From positions 134,471 through 198,470 of the forward strand of contig CAWJWP010000021.1 in NCBI GenBank assembly GCA_963846495.1: a stretch of DNA of 64,000 nucleotides. Direction: 5' to 3'. Made by a program: the position numbers and the translations under genes. How positions within the stretch are numbered: the first letter of the stretch is position 1; every line of letters begins with the position of its first letter. The DNA is from DASYQD01 sp963846495 (GTDB taxonomy: Bacteria > Acidobacteriota > Thermoanaerobaculia > Multivoradales > JAIOJS01). The notes under the pieces were generated by a model. It had not been told where the DNA came from and did not search any database. It worked only from the letters and a program-made list of their open reading frames with translations. Below are positions 48,328 through 60,349 of this stretch, one piece after another.

Positions 48328-48418
48328 TGAGTTTGGCGGCGCGAAGCCCCCGCTTGCGCCGAGACCGCGAAGACCTAACTGCCCGTTATACTTCGGGCAC
48401 CGAGGGGGGTTGCGCACC

Positions 48419-49367
48419 ATGGGCAAGAGGATCCTGCTGGCCGACGACAGCGTCACCATTCAGAAGGTCGTCGAGCTGACCTTCATGGACGAGGACTACG
48501 AGGTGGTCGCGGTCAGCAACGGCGACGACGCGGTGGCGCGCCTGCGCGAGGTCGAGCCGGACATCGTCATCGCCGACGTGCACATGCCCGGCGCCAGCGG
48601 CTACGAGGTCTGCGAGCGGGTCAAGCAGTGGCGGCCGCGCACGCCGGTGCTGTTGCTGGTGGGCACCTTCGAGCCCTTCCAGGAAGCCGAGGCGCAGCGC
48701 GTCGGCGCCGACAGCTACCTGAAGAAGCCGTTCGATTCGCAGGAGCTGCTCCATCGCGCCCAGGAGCTGACCGCGGCGGCCGAGCAAGGCCCTGACCCGG
48801 TCGTGCTCGGCACGCCCGCAGACGAGATGGACATCTGGCAGCCGCCCGAACCGGAGGCGCAGGACGAGGGCGCGCTCTACTCGGGCGCCGCCGGCGCCGA
48901 CGACGAGCCCGCCGGACCGCTCGGACAGCAGGTCCCCGACGACATGGTGCTCGAGGCGTCGCCGTGGACCGAGGCCGAGGAGCCGGGTGGGCCGGCGGCC
49001 TGGTCGCCGGTGTCGGCTCCGGAGCCGGCCGCCGCGGCCGCGCCGCCCGCAGCAGCACTCGACCGCGACGCCGTCGTACGGCGCCGGTGTTGCTGCTGCG
49101 AGCGCCGCCACGGTGCTCGCCTCCAGCGCCGCCGGCCATTCGGCGGCCGCATCCACGCCGCCCGCACCGAATGCCACCGCATCCGCTGCTTCGTCCGCCA
49201 ACGGCGCCCTCTCCGACGCCGACGTCGACCGCATCGCCCGCCGCGTCGTCGAGCTGATCGGCGACCGCCTGGTCCGCGAAGTTGCGTGGGAAGTCGTCCC
49301 CGACATGGCGGAGCTGGTCATCAAGGACCGGCTGCGCGAGCTCGAGCGTCAGCTCGAGAGCCCGTAG
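48419..49367 (+). CDS. Response regulator with long linker and conserved helical tail, one frameshift
   Basis: ATG 48419 begins MGKRILLADDSVTIQKVVEL, a receiver domain with phosphoacceptor in DIVIADVHMPGASGYEVCER, conserved Val-Gly for T/S loop (LLLVGTF), and Lys in SYLKKPFDSQELL. An acidic/Ala-Pro-rich linker follows. After a one-base change near 49075 the C-terminus reads SDADVDRIARRVVELIGDR, VREVAWEVVPDMAELVIKDR and LRELERQLESP. That tail is a recognisable conserved helix found in FrzS/PilZ-type and other receiver proteins of Acidobacteriota and Myxococcota. Corrected length is about 316 residues. Without the correction the receiver frame runs on into valS by chance. No partner kinase is adjacent. 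Confidence 0.8.
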
Positions 49368-49468
49368 CCCCTGGCGGCGCGATCGTCGCGCCACCCACCA
49401 GCACACCACCACATCGTCGGCGCGCCGTCAGGCGCCGCGCCGGCCCTTTCGTAGAATACGCAGCTCTC

Positions 49469-52110
<2,642 letters not shown>

Positions 52111-52114
<4 letters not shown>

Positions 52115-52905
52115 GCGCCGACGCGAGCTTCGCCGAGCTGGTCGCCGAGGGCAGCCGGCGGCGCGGACGCACCGGCCTCGAAGTGGCGGTGCTGCGCAGG
52201 GTCGACTCGACCAACCGCCTCGCCTGGCGCATCCGCCGCGAGCTGGCCGAGGACGACATCGCGGTCGAGGCGGCGCTGCTCGCCTACGAGCAGACGGCGG
52301 GGCGGGGCCGCCAGGGGCGTAGCTGGTCGAGCCCGGCGGGGCTGGGCATCTACGCCACCGTCTGCGGCCGGCTCGTCGACCCGCAGCGGCTCCCAGTGCT
52401 CCCGCTCGCCGCTGCGGTGGCGGTGGCCGAGGTGCTCGACCGCTACCTGCCGGTGCCCTGCCGGCTCAAGTGGCCGAACGACGTCATGGTCAAAGGCCGC
52501 AAGGTCGCCGGCATCCTCGTCGAGGCGGCGGTGCGGCCGGGCGCCAGCCCCGAGGCCGTCGTCGGCTTCGGCGTCAACCACGGCCACGGCGAGCGCGAGC
52601 TGCCGACGCCGGCGGCGACGTCGGTCGCGCTCGAGACCGCGGACCCGCCGCCGCTGGCGAGGCTGGCCTGGGACCTCACCGAGGCGATGGCGCGCGAGCT
52701 GCGCCTCACCCAGCCGCGCGAGGTGACGGTGGCGCGCTGGCTGTCGCGCTCGCTGCACCTCGCGGGCGATACGCTGCGCTGCCGGCTGCCCGACGGCGGC
52801 GAGGTGGTGGGCACCTTCCTCGGCCTGACGCCCGACGGTCTGCTGCGGCTCGGCGTCGACGGCCGCGAGGAGCTGCTGGTGACGGCGGAGGTGGAGGAGC
52901 TGTGA
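52111..52905 (+). CDS. birA: Biotin--[acetyl-CoA-carboxylase] ligase
   Basis: About 264 residues, the short BirA form with no DNA-binding domain. VDSTNRLAWRIRRELAEDD, then GRGRQGRSWSSPAGLGIYAT (biotinyl-AMP-binding loop), RLKWPNDVMVKGRKVAGILV, and the C-terminal SH3-like domain (PDGGEVVGTFLGLTPDGLLR). It attaches biotin to the biotin carboxyl carrier protein. The start is uncertain: CTG 52111 overlaps the valS stop (CTGA) and gives a full-length protein, but GTG codons further in (LEVAVLRRVDSTN) are possible. coaX overlaps its stop. Confidence 0.92.
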
Positions 52906-53732
52906 AGCGACGGGGCGGCGAAGCGGAGGCAGCGGCGGGCTCACGCGAGGCCAGCGACGGCGCATCGCTGCTGGTGTTGATCGACGTCGGCAACACCAAC
53001 ACGGTGGTCGGCGTCTATCGTGGCGACGAGCTGGTGCAGAGCTTCCGGCTGTCAACCGACGCGGAGCGCACGGCTGACGAGTACGGCGCCCTGCTGCTGC
53101 CGCTCTTCGCGCGCGCCGGGCTCGAGCCCCGGGATGCGACGGCGGTCGTCGTCTCGTCGGTGGTGCCGCCGCTCAACGGCGTCTTCGACCGGCTGGCGCG
53201 CCGCTTCTTCGGCAAGGAGCCGCTGTTCGTCGAGCCCGGCGTCAAGACGGGGATGCCGATCCGCTACGACAACCCGACCGAGGTGGGCGCCGACCGCATC
53301 GTCAACGCGCTTGCGGCGCGCGAGCTGTTCGGCGCGCCGGTCGTGGTCGTCGACTTCGGCACCGCCACCACCTTCGACGTCGTCAACGCGGCGGGCGAGT
53401 ACACGGGCGGCATCATCTGCCCCGGCATCGGCATCTCCGCCGAGGCGCTCTTCGCCCACGCCTCGCGTCTCTACCGCGTCGACATCCGGCGGCCGTCGCG
53501 CCTGGTGGGGCGCAACACCGCCGGCGCCATGCAGTCGGGTCTGTATTTCGGCTACGTCGGCCTCGTCGACGGCATCCTGGCCCGCCTCGCCGGCGAGCTG
53601 CCCGACCTGCGTGAGGTGGTCGCCACCGGCGGGCTCGCCGAGCTGATCGCCGGCGGCTCCGAGCGCATCACGCGGGTCGAGCCGCAGCTGACCCTCATCG
53701 GCCTGAAGCTCGTCCATGAGCGCAACCGCTGA
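52902..53732 (+). CDS. coaX: Type III pantothenate kinase
   Basis: About 276 residues from GTG 52902, overlapping the birA TGA (GTGA). After a variable leader come LLVLIDVGNTNTVVGVYRGD (phosphate-binding), RTADEYGALLLPLFARAG, AVVVSSVVPPLNGVFDRLAR, PTEVGADRIVNALAARELFG (catalytic Asp region), VVVDFGTATTFDVVNAAGEY, GGIICPGIGISAEALFAHAS, NTAGAMQSGLYFGYVGLVDG and VVATGGLAELIA. It phosphorylates pantothenate in coenzyme A synthesis with ATP and a monovalent cation, in the cytoplasm. The birA-coaX order is common in Acidobacteriota and Firmicutes. Confidence 0.95.
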   Translation: MKRRGGEAEAAAGSREASDGASLLVLIDVGNTNTVVGVYRGDELVQSFRLSTDAERTADEYGALLLPLFARAGLEPRDATAVVVSSVVPPLNGVFDRLARRFFGKEPLFVEPGVKTGMPIRYDNPTEVGADRIVNALAARELFGAPVVVVDFGTATTFDVVNAAGEYTGGIICPGIGISAEALFAHASRLYRVDIRRPSRLVGRNTAGAMQSGLYFGYVGLVDGILARLAGELPDLREVVATGGLAELIAGGSERITRVEPQLTLIGLKLVHERNR

Positions 53733-54375
53733 AGGCGGCGGCGAGGCGCCCGCGAGCGACGCCGAGGGCGCCTGGTTCCGCGCCATCGAGGACGCCTTCG
53801 TGCGCCTGCGCGGCGCGCCGCTGCTGCTGTCGCCGGCCGACTTCCAGGTAGCGCTGCGCTGGCGGCGCGAAGGAGTGCCGCTGGGGCTCGTCGTTGCCAC
53901 GCTCGAAGAAGTGTTCGAGAAGCGCCGCGAGCGCGGCGCCCGCGGACGCATCAACAGCCTGCGCTACTGCGCGCCGGCAGTCGAGGCGGCGTGGGCGGAG
54001 GTGCGCGAGCTGCAAGGCCCGGCGCGGCGCGCTCCGGCGGAGGAGCCGCCGGTCGAGGAGCGGCTGGCCGAGCTGGCCGCAGCGCTGCCGAAGGAGCTCG
54101 GCGAACGCGACGCGTGGAAGCACCGGCTGCTCGAGCTCAGCGGGACGGCGGAGGAGGTCGAGACCGCACTGCGCGGGCTCGACGACGAGCTGCTGGCGCA
54201 GGCCGACGCAGCGCTGGAGCCGATGGCGCGCGAACGGCTCGACGCCGAGGTCGAAGCGATCCTCGAAGGCCTGCGAGATCGTTTCCGCGACACGGACCTC
54301 GAGGCGCTGCGCGGCCAACTACGGCGTCAGCGGCTGCGCCGGCTGGTCGGGCTGCCGGTGCTGACGCTGTTCTGA
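53716..54375 (+). CDS. Conserved hypothetical protein downstream of coaX
   Basis: A 219-residue soluble helical protein that overlaps the coaX end by 17 bp, so it is probably co-translated. I do not recognise a named family. The first part, WFRAIEDAFVRLRGAPLLLS, PADFQVALRWRREGVPLGLV and RGRINSLRYCAPAVEAAWAE, looks well ordered with conserved aromatic and Arg residues. The rest (ELAAALPKELGERDAWKHRL, DDELLAQADAALEPMARERL) is a long coiled coil. It recalls the helical 'FFxRxRGxPxxLSPxDxxLxxxWxxxGIPxxVVxRGI' proteins of Acidobacteriota that accompany housekeeping genes. No catalytic motif is visible. Confidence 0.7.
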   Translation: MSATAEGGGEAPASDAEGAWFRAIEDAFVRLRGAPLLLSPADFQVALRWRREGVPLGLVVATLEEVFEKRRERGARGRINSLRYCAPAVEAAWAEVRELQGPARRAPAEEPPVEERLAELAAALPKELGERDAWKHRLLELSGTAEEVETALRGLDDELLAQADAALEPMARERLDAEVEAILEGLRDRFRDTDLEALRGQLRRQRLRRLVGLPVLTLF

Positions 54376-54394
54376 TGCCACTGCCGTGACTGTG

Positions 54395-54413
54395 ACGCCG
54401 AGCGGCTCGGCGT
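54395..54413. other. Perfect 8-bp hairpin between the hypothetical gene and comEC
   Basis: acgccgag-cgg-ctcggcgt, 20 nt after the upstream stop. It is too short of T residues for an intrinsic terminator, but it could mark the mRNA 3' end or a processing site. Confidence 0.3.
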
Positions 54414-54491
54414 AGTTGCTGCGCGGGTGGCGTGGCGGTGCGAGATCGTCGTCGCTGCAAGGGCGTGCTCGCAGATTCCGTCTGATGGAGC

Positions 54492-56765
54492 GTGCAGGAC
54501 ACACCAGCAGCGCCCCCGCTTGCCGTCCGCGCGCCGCTTCTCCTTCCCGCGGTGGCCGTGGTGTTCGCGGCCTGGGCCACGGCGCGGTTTCCGTCCTCCT
54601 CGATCGCGCTGCTCGTGGCTCTTGGTGCCGCGGGGCTGGCGCTCGGCCGGCGGGTGGGGGCGCTGCTGGTGTGGCTTGCGTTGGGCGCGATCTGGGCGCA
54701 GGTGCGGTGGGTCGGGCCGCGACAGGCGTTTCTCGCGCTCGACCCGGCCCGGCCGGTGACCCTCGCCGGTGAAGTCGCCGGCTGCTGGGCGGTCGACGAG
54801 GACGGTCTCGCTGCCTGGCTCGACGTCGACGACGTGCGACAGGGGAAAGCGTTGCGCGCGGCGGCAGCGCGCGTACGCGTGCACCTGCCGGCGGAGATGG
54901 CACCGCCAGCGTGCGGCGGTGGGCTCACCGTGCGGGGTTACCTGCGACCGCCGCGCGTCTACCGCAACGGCACTGTCACCGAGGTTGGGACCTGGAGCCT
55001 GTGGGCGAAGAGCGCGACCCTCGCCGAAATCACCGCGGAGCCGGACGCACTGAGCCGCGCGGCGATCGCTGCAAGGCAACGGCTATTTCCGCCTCCACAA
55101 ATCGAAGCAGAGGAGCACGAGCCGCGTCCAGGCCTGCGCCTCGCGCGCGCGTTGCTGCTTGGCGACGGCGCCGCCTTGCCGCCGGAGCAGCGCGAGGCGA
55201 TGCGTCGCGTCGGGCTCGCTCATCTGGTGGCGGTCTCGGGCCTCAATGTCGGCATGGTGGCGTCTGTCTTTCTGTTGGCACTCTTGCGCGCGCCGCGCGG
55301 GCTGCGCCTCGCTGGAACGCTAGCGGGCGTGCTGGCCTACTCGCTCCTCGTCGGTCCGCTGCCGTCTCTGCTGCGGGCGGTGCTCATGGCGGGTGCTGTG
55401 CTCGGCGCGCTGCTGTTGCGGCGATTGCCTGCCGCGCTCAACGGTCTCGCCGTGTCCTGCCTGCTGTTAGTGCTTCTCGATCCGTCGTGGGTGGACGACC
55501 TCGGCTTTCAGCTCAGCGTTGCCGCCACTGCCGGCCTTCTCGCGCTGGCGGTTCCACTGCGCGAGCGCTTTCGCCGACTCGGCGTCTTCGCCGCGCCGCT
55601 GGCGGTGACCCTCGCTGCGCAGCTCGCTACGCTGCCGTGGGCGCTCGCCTCCTTTGGCCGCATCAGCCTGATCTCGCCGCTCGCCAACTTGATCGCGGTG
55701 CCTTGGTCCGCGCTCGCGCTCGTCGTGACGTTGCTGTGGGCACTGCTGCGGCTTGCCATCGGCGCGGGTGCCGACGCGCTGCTCGCCGTGCTCGATCTGC
55801 TGGCGCGGCCGCTCGCCTGGCTCGAACAGCTGCCGGCGAGCGGTTGGATCACGTTGCCGCTGCAGGCGCCGTGGTGGGCGGCGTGGACTGTCGCGCTGTC
55901 GCTCGTCTCTTGTGCGCTGATGCCGCGGCCGCGCTGGACCCTCGCTGCGCGTGCCGTAGCCGTCGCGGCCGTACTCTGGTGGTGCGGTCCGTCGGCGCCA
56001 TCCGCGGTCCCGGAGCTCGTCATGCTCGACGTCGGCCAGGGCGACGCGCTGCTGCTGCGCGACGGCGACGCGACGCTGCTCGTCGACGGCGGCGGTTGGC
56101 GGCGGCCGGGCTTCGGCGGCCGCGTGCTGCTGCCGGCCCTCGCCGCGCTCGGAGTGCGCCGCCTCGACGTGCTCGCCGTCACCCATGCGGACCGCGACCA
56201 CTGCGGCGGCGCGGTCGACCTGCTGCGCGAGCTGCCGGTGGGGCAGGTGTGGGCGCCGTCCGGCATCGCGAGCACCGGCTGCGGCGCCGGCCTGCACGTT
56301 CGCGGCACGCCCTACGTCGAGCTCGCGGCCGGCGACGCGGCACGAGTGGGCCGCTGGCGTTTGCGCGTGCTCGGCCCGGAGCGCGACGGTGAGGGCCCGG
56401 ACAACCACCGTTCGCTGGTGTTGCTCGCCGAGACTTTCGCCCGACGCGTCCTGCTAACCGGCGATCTAGACGCCGCTGGCGAGGAGGCGCTCCTGCGCCG
56501 CTGGGGCGCGCCCGCGCTCGCCTGCGACGTGCTCAAGGTGGCGCACCACGGCAGCCCGAGCTCGACGATCTCACCGTTCCTGCGCGCCGCCGATCCGCGG
56601 CTGGCGCTCATCTCCGTCGGCACCGGCAACGCATACGGGCATCCATCACCGAAGGTGCTCGCCGCCCTAGAGCGCCGCACCATTCTCGTTCGACGCACCG
56701 ACCTCGACGGCATGGTGCGCCTGACCTTCGCCGATCCTTGGCGACTCCGCGCGAGCCCGCTCTAG
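54492..56765 (+). CDS. comEC: ComEC/Rec2-family DNA uptake protein
   Basis: A 757-residue protein from GTG 54492. The order is N-terminal membrane helices, an OB-like periplasmic domain (PVTLAGEVAGCWAVDEDGLA), the competence membrane domain (ARALLLGDGAALPPEQREAM, GLAHLVAVSGLNVGMVASVF, RAVLMAGAVLGALLL, FQLSVAATAGLLALAVPLRE, ISLISPLANLIAVPWSALAL), and a C-terminal metallo-beta-lactamase-like domain (ELVMLDVGQGDALLLRDGDA, VTHADRDHCGGAVDLLREL, DNHRSLVLLAE, DVLKVAHHGSPSSTISPFLR). The layout is complete. It forms the inner-membrane channel for single-stranded DNA during natural transformation, with the C-terminal domain proposed as a nuclease. No comEA or pilus genes are in the window. Confidence 0.93.
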   Translation: MQDTPAAPPLAVRAPLLLPAVAVVFAAWATARFPSSSIALLVALGAAGLALGRRVGALLVWLALGAIWAQVRWVGPRQAFLALDPARPVTLAGEVAGCWAVDEDGLAAWLDVDDVRQGKALRAAAARVRVHLPAEMAPPACGGGLTVRGYLRPPRVYRNGTVTEVGTWSLWAKSATLAEITAEPDALSRAAIAARQRLFPPPQIEAEEHEPRPGLRLARALLLGDGAALPPEQREAMRRVGLAHLVAVSGLNVGMVASVFLLALLRAPRGLRLAGTLAGVLAYSLLVGPLPSLLRAVLMAGAVLGALLLRRLPAALNGLAVSCLLLVLLDPSWVDDLGFQLSVAATAGLLALAVPLRERFRRLGVFAAPLAVTLAAQLATLPWALASFGRISLISPLANLIAVPWSALALVVTLLWALLRLAIGAGADALLAVLDLLARPLAWLEQLPASGWITLPLQAPWWAAWTVALSLVSCALMPRPRWTLAARAVAVAAVLWWCGPSAPSAVPELVMLDVGQGDALLLRDGDATLLVDGGGWRRPGFGGRVLLPALAALGVRRLDVLAVTHADRDHCGGAVDLLRELPVGQVWAPSGIASTGCGAGLHVRGTPYVELAAGDAARVGRWRLRVLGPERDGEGPDNHRSLVLLAETFARRVLLTGDLDAAGEEALLRRWGAPALACDVLKVAHHGSPSSTISPFLRAADPRLALISVGTGNAYGHPSPKVLAALERRTILVRRTDLDGMVRLTFADPWRLRASPL

Positions 56766-56790
56766 CCATGGCCTTCACTACACTGCGCCG

Positions 56791-57729
56791 ATGCGTCCCG
56801 TCGTCGTGGTGCTCGGCGCCACCGCCACCGGCAAGAGCGCGCTGGCGCTCCGCCTGGCGGAGGAGCTCGACGGCGAGATCGTCAACGCCGACGCGCTACA
56901 GGTCTACCGTGGCTTTGACGTCGGCACGAGCAAGCCGACGGCCGACGAGCGGGCGCGCGTGTCGCATCATCTACTCGACCTTCTCGATCCCGACGAGCCG
57001 CTCTCCGCAGGCGAGCTGTCGCGCCGCGCGCGCGCCGCCATCGACGACGTCCGCGCGCGCGGTCGCCTGCCCATCCTCGTCGGCGGCAGCGGCCTCTACC
57101 TGCGGGCGCTCCTCTCCGGCATCAGCCCGATGCCGCCCGTCGAGCCGCGGCTGCGTGTGTGGCTCGCGGCGGCACGTCACCGTGCCGGCCTACCGGCGCT
57201 GCGCCGCTGGCTGCGCGTCCTCGATCCGCACACCGCCGCGCGCACCACCGAAGGCGACACGCAGCGCACGCTGCGCGCGCTCGAGATCGCGCTCGGCAGC
57301 GGCCGCACGCAGACGTCTTGGATCGCGCGTCAGCCCTTCGCCGACGGCGCTTTGCCTGCCGTCCGCATCGGATTGACCCTGTCGCGAGCGGTCTTGTACC
57401 ATCGGATCGCGGACCGAGTGTCCGCAATGGTCGCGAGGGGTTGGGTGGGGGAGGTCGAGGCGCTCCTCGAGGCGGGTTGGGACCCGAGCTCGCCGGCGTT
57501 TCAGGCGATCGGCTACCGGCAGCTGGTCCGGCACTTGCGAGGAGAGATCGATCTCGACCGAGCGGTCGAGGAAACGGTCCGGGCCACCCGCCGTTTCGCC
57601 AAACGCCAATCCACCTGGTTTCGCCGCGAGCCCGACGTGGTCTGGTTCGAGGCGGACGACCCCGATGCGGCCGTCAGTCGTGTTCTCGATTTTTTGAGGA
57701 ACCGAGACGCCGGGAAGTCCCGGCAATAG
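56791..57729 (+). CDS. miaA: tRNA dimethylallyltransferase
   Basis: A 312-residue enzyme, ATG 56791. P-loop VVVLGATATGKSALALRLAE, then NADALQVYRGFDVGTSKPTA (catalytic Asp and the DxxQxYxxxxIGTxK signature), HHLLDLLDPDEPLSAGELSR, LPILVGGSGLYLRALLSGI, GDTQRTLRALEIALGSGRTQ and AIGYRQLVRHLRGEIDLD, RRFAKRQSTWFRRE (tRNA-binding end). It transfers dimethylallyl to A37 of tRNAs reading UNN codons. hfq follows 12 nt later, the classical miaA-hfq arrangement, which supports the left part as a normal chromosome up to 57.81 kb. Confidence 0.96.
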   Translation: MRPVVVVLGATATGKSALALRLAEELDGEIVNADALQVYRGFDVGTSKPTADERARVSHHLLDLLDPDEPLSAGELSRRARAAIDDVRARGRLPILVGGSGLYLRALLSGISPMPPVEPRLRVWLAAARHRAGLPALRRWLRVLDPHTAARTTEGDTQRTLRALEIALGSGRTQTSWIARQPFADGALPAVRIGLTLSRAVLYHRIADRVSAMVARGWVGEVEALLEAGWDPSSPAFQAIGYRQLVRHLRGEIDLDRAVEETVRATRRFAKRQSTWFRREPDVVWFEADDPDAAVSRVLDFLRNRDAGKSRQ

Positions 57730-57740
57730 GATGGCTACCG

Positions 57741-57811
57741 ATGGCGAAGCATGCAATCAACATCCAGGATGGTTTCCTCTTCCAGAGCCTCAAGGAGGCG
57801 CGGGAGATTCA
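57741..57811 (+). pseudogene. hfq: Truncated hfq, 5' end only, cut at the contig junction
   Basis: ATG 57741 opens MAKHAINIQDGFLFQSLKEA and continues REIH, the conserved N-terminus of the RNA chaperone Hfq. Family members go on with a Val-Phe-Leu-Val-Asn-Gly-Phe strand; here the frame instead reads GRLRP and stops. The break coincides with the end of the minus-strand glcE fragment. About 24 of roughly 75 codons are present, so the gene is cut, probably by misassembly rather than in the organism. Confidence 0.85.
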
Positions 57812-57815
57812 CGGG
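57807..57815. other. Junction between two unrelated genomes
   Basis: hfq is collinear up to gagattcac, and minus-strand glcE is collinear up to the codons for GAAR on the other side. The expected hfq continuation (cac-gtc) and the expected glcE continuation (cgt-gac) share the plus-strand bases tcacg, so the join could rest on about 4-5 bases of microhomology. Gene content and repeats also change here. Confidence 0.75.
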
Positions 57816-58191
57816 CGGCTCCGGCCTTGATCCGGCGCGGACCGGAAAGGTTGGTGGCCAGCACACCGCCGACCGTGCCGCGGGCAGGCGCATCGCCGAG
57901 GATCGCGCCGAAATCCATGGGTTCGAAGGCAAGCTCCTGGCCGCTCGCCGCAACCAGCGCCTCGATATCGGCGATCGGGGTGCCGGCCTTTGCGGACAGC
58001 ACCAGCTCATCGGGCTCGTACAGCGTGACGCCGGCAAGGCCCGACAGGTCCAGCACGAACTCTGTTTGTGCAGGGCGACCAATGAGGCGTTTGCTGCCCT
58101 GCCCGACGACCTCAATCGCCTTTCCTTCGGCCAGCGCCCATTGCGTTGCCGCTTCGACATCATGGCTATCGCGCGGCTTGAGAACATCCAT
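57812..58191 (-). CDS. glcE: Glycolate oxidase FAD-binding subunit, N-terminal fragment cut at the junction
   Basis: ATG 58191 begins MDVLKPRDSHDVEAATQWAL, followed by the FAD-binding fold: EVVGQGSKRLIGRPAQTEFV, LDLSGLAGVTLYEPDELVLS, AKAGTPIADIEALVAASGQE, LAFEPMDFGAILG, GTVGGVLATNLSGPRRIKAG, the GlcE signature. The sequence stops being GlcE after GAAR at the junction; the remaining ~280 residues are absent. GlcE works with GlcD and GlcF to oxidise glycolate to glyoxylate. The closest style is Bradyrhizobium/Rhodopseudomonas. glcD lies 3.3 kb away at 61.5 kb instead of directly upstream. Confidence 0.85.
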
Positions 58192-58265
58192 GCGTGCGGG
58201 TGCCCTCCCCCCAAGAGGGTATCAAGAGGGTATAGAGCCGTGAGGCCGCCAATTCAGCAGGTATT

Positions 58266-60293
58266 TCAGGCCGCGCGTACGGTCTGGAGAAATTTCTCGA
58301 CCTGCAGCGCCAACGTATTGCCCTCGGAGGCAAGCTCGCGCGCGAAGCTGAACACCTGGTTCGCCGCCGCGCCCGTCGCCCTGGCGTCCACCTCCAGGCT
58401 CCTGATCCGCGCGGTGACGCTGTCGGTTCCTTGCGCGGCCTCCTGGACGTTGACGGCGATCTCGCGCGTGGCGGCATGCTGCTCGGCGACCGCCGAGGTG
58501 ATGGCGGTGGCGATCTCGGAGACGCGCTGGATGATGGAGCTGATCTCCTTGATGGCGGCGACCGAATCCTTCGTGACCTGCTGGATGTCGGCGATCTGCC
58601 CGGCGATCTCTTCCGTCGCCTTTGCGGTCTGGCTCGCAAGGTTTTTGACCTCGGAGGCCACGACCGCAAAACCGCGGCCGGCGTCGCCGGCCCGTGCCGC
58701 TTCGATCGTCGCATTCAGCGCCAGCAGGTTGGTCTGGTCGGCGATTTCGGTAATCAGGCTCGACACATCCAATCCGGCCGGCGACCGCGCCATCTGCGCA
58801 ATCCGCGCGTCGGTGAGCGAGGCGCGCCGCACCGCTTCCCCCGCAATATCACGCGACTGCTCGGCCTGCTGTCCGATCTCCGCAATGGACGAAGCAAGCT
58901 GATCGGACGCAACGGCAACCGAGCGGACGTTCCTGGACGCCTCGCTCGCTGCGATCGAGACCGCATTGGCGAGCTGGTGGGTCACCTCCGCGGTCTCGGT
59001 CAGCGATTTCGCGGTGCCGTGCAATTCGCCGGTGGCGCGGTCGACGGTCGTGACAATCGCTCCCACGACTGCCTCGAAGTCGCCAGCCAGACGATGGGTC
59101 TCGTTGCGGCGTGCAGCGCGGCCTCCTCGACCGAACGTTTCTGTTCCTCCTCGAGCTGTTGCATCCGCAGCAGGTTGTCCCGAAAGATGCTGGCCGCGCG
59201 GGCGGCGTCGCCCACCTCGTCACGGCGGTCCTGATACGGGATTTCCACGGCTTTCTGCCCGCGGGCGAGCGAGCGCAGCACATCCGCGATTCGCCGTATC
59301 GGTCTTCCGATCGTCAGGGACGACAGGATCGCGATGCCGACCATCCCCAAAATAACGAGCCCGCCGAACGGCCAGATTGATCCAGGAGGCGCTCGCGGCT
59401 TCCGCGAAGCTCAAGGCCGCGAGCCGGTCGGCGCGCTGATCCGTTCCAGTCGCCATGAAGCTGAGCATGTCGCTCGCCTCGACGCGCGGCGGATCCGCGC
59501 GCAGCCGCAGGAGATCGCCTTGCGCACGCACGGCCTGCGTGAGCGCCTCGACAATGGTCTTATAGCGCGGCGGAGATTTCAGCAGACCCTCGATCGCCGC
59601 CCGCAACTGCGGATTGGTCACCATGAGGCGGGCTTCGTCGAGCACCAGCGCCGCGGTGCCGAGGGCATCGGCAATGCGACGGAGATCGTCGCTGTCGTTG
59701 CGCACGAAGCGGCTCCAGGACAGTGCCCCGACCCGCATGAATTCCGAATTGGCCTGCTGAAGGTTGGATTCGAGCGCCTGGCGATTGTTCGCGCGCACAA
59801 CAGCGGGGCTGTTGATCACGGATTCGAAGTTCTGCGACCAAACCGCGTTTTCCTCGATCTGCCGGTCGCGCAGATCGACGATCTCGTACTGCACGCCGGC
59901 AATCTCGCGTGCGGCCGCGACGTAATTGTTGAACGCGGTCTTGGCGGTGGTGAGCAACACGCGGTCTTCGTCGAGCGTCGCCATCGCAATCGCCGAATCG
60001 TAGGCGGCATCGGCGCTGACAACGCAGTTCTGCAGGTACTGCAGAATCTGGTCGATTTCCGTAGCGGTCCTGGCCAGCCGGATATCGCGATCGATCGAGA
60101 TCAGCTCGTTGAGGTTGCTCTTGGCCTCCAAGGCCGCCTGTTGCAGCTCTCGGCTCTCAGAGGCCTTGTTCATCAGATCGCGGGTCAGCCCGTTGACCCG
60201 CGCCTGGTTGCCGACCATTCCGGCCACCAGGATCAGGCCGACGAATGCGAAAATCCCAAGCCTCGCACCAATTCGGACGTTTAATCTGCGCAT
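58266..60293 (-). CDS. Methyl-accepting chemotaxis protein, two frameshifts
   Basis: About 675 residues from ATG 60293 (MRRLNVRIGARLGIFAFVGL). One N-terminal membrane helix, a long helical periplasmic sensor (about 30-320) of the HBM/4HB type (ELISIDRDIRLARTATEIDQ, ILQYLQNCVVSADAAYDSAI), a second helix, a HAMP domain (RPIRRIADVLRSLARGQKAV, EIPYQDRRDEVGDAARAASI) and the signalling domain with the conserved hairpin ITEIADQTNLLALNATIEAA and RAGDAGRGFAVVASEVKNLA. Frame changes near 59370 and 59080 are single-base and leave the sequence readable. The C-terminus is short with no CheR-binding pentapeptide. Style and codon use match Bradyrhizobium. It points toward the glcE fragment. Confidence 0.88.
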
Positions 60294-60349
60294 ATGGCGC
60301 GGTTCTCAAATACAGTGGGCATACGTGTCTACGTATTAGGCAAATCTCT

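Noticed and set aside
58192..58265. Terminator between the MCP and glcE fragment
   Set aside because: It has two copies of aagagggtat but no stable stem followed by T residues.
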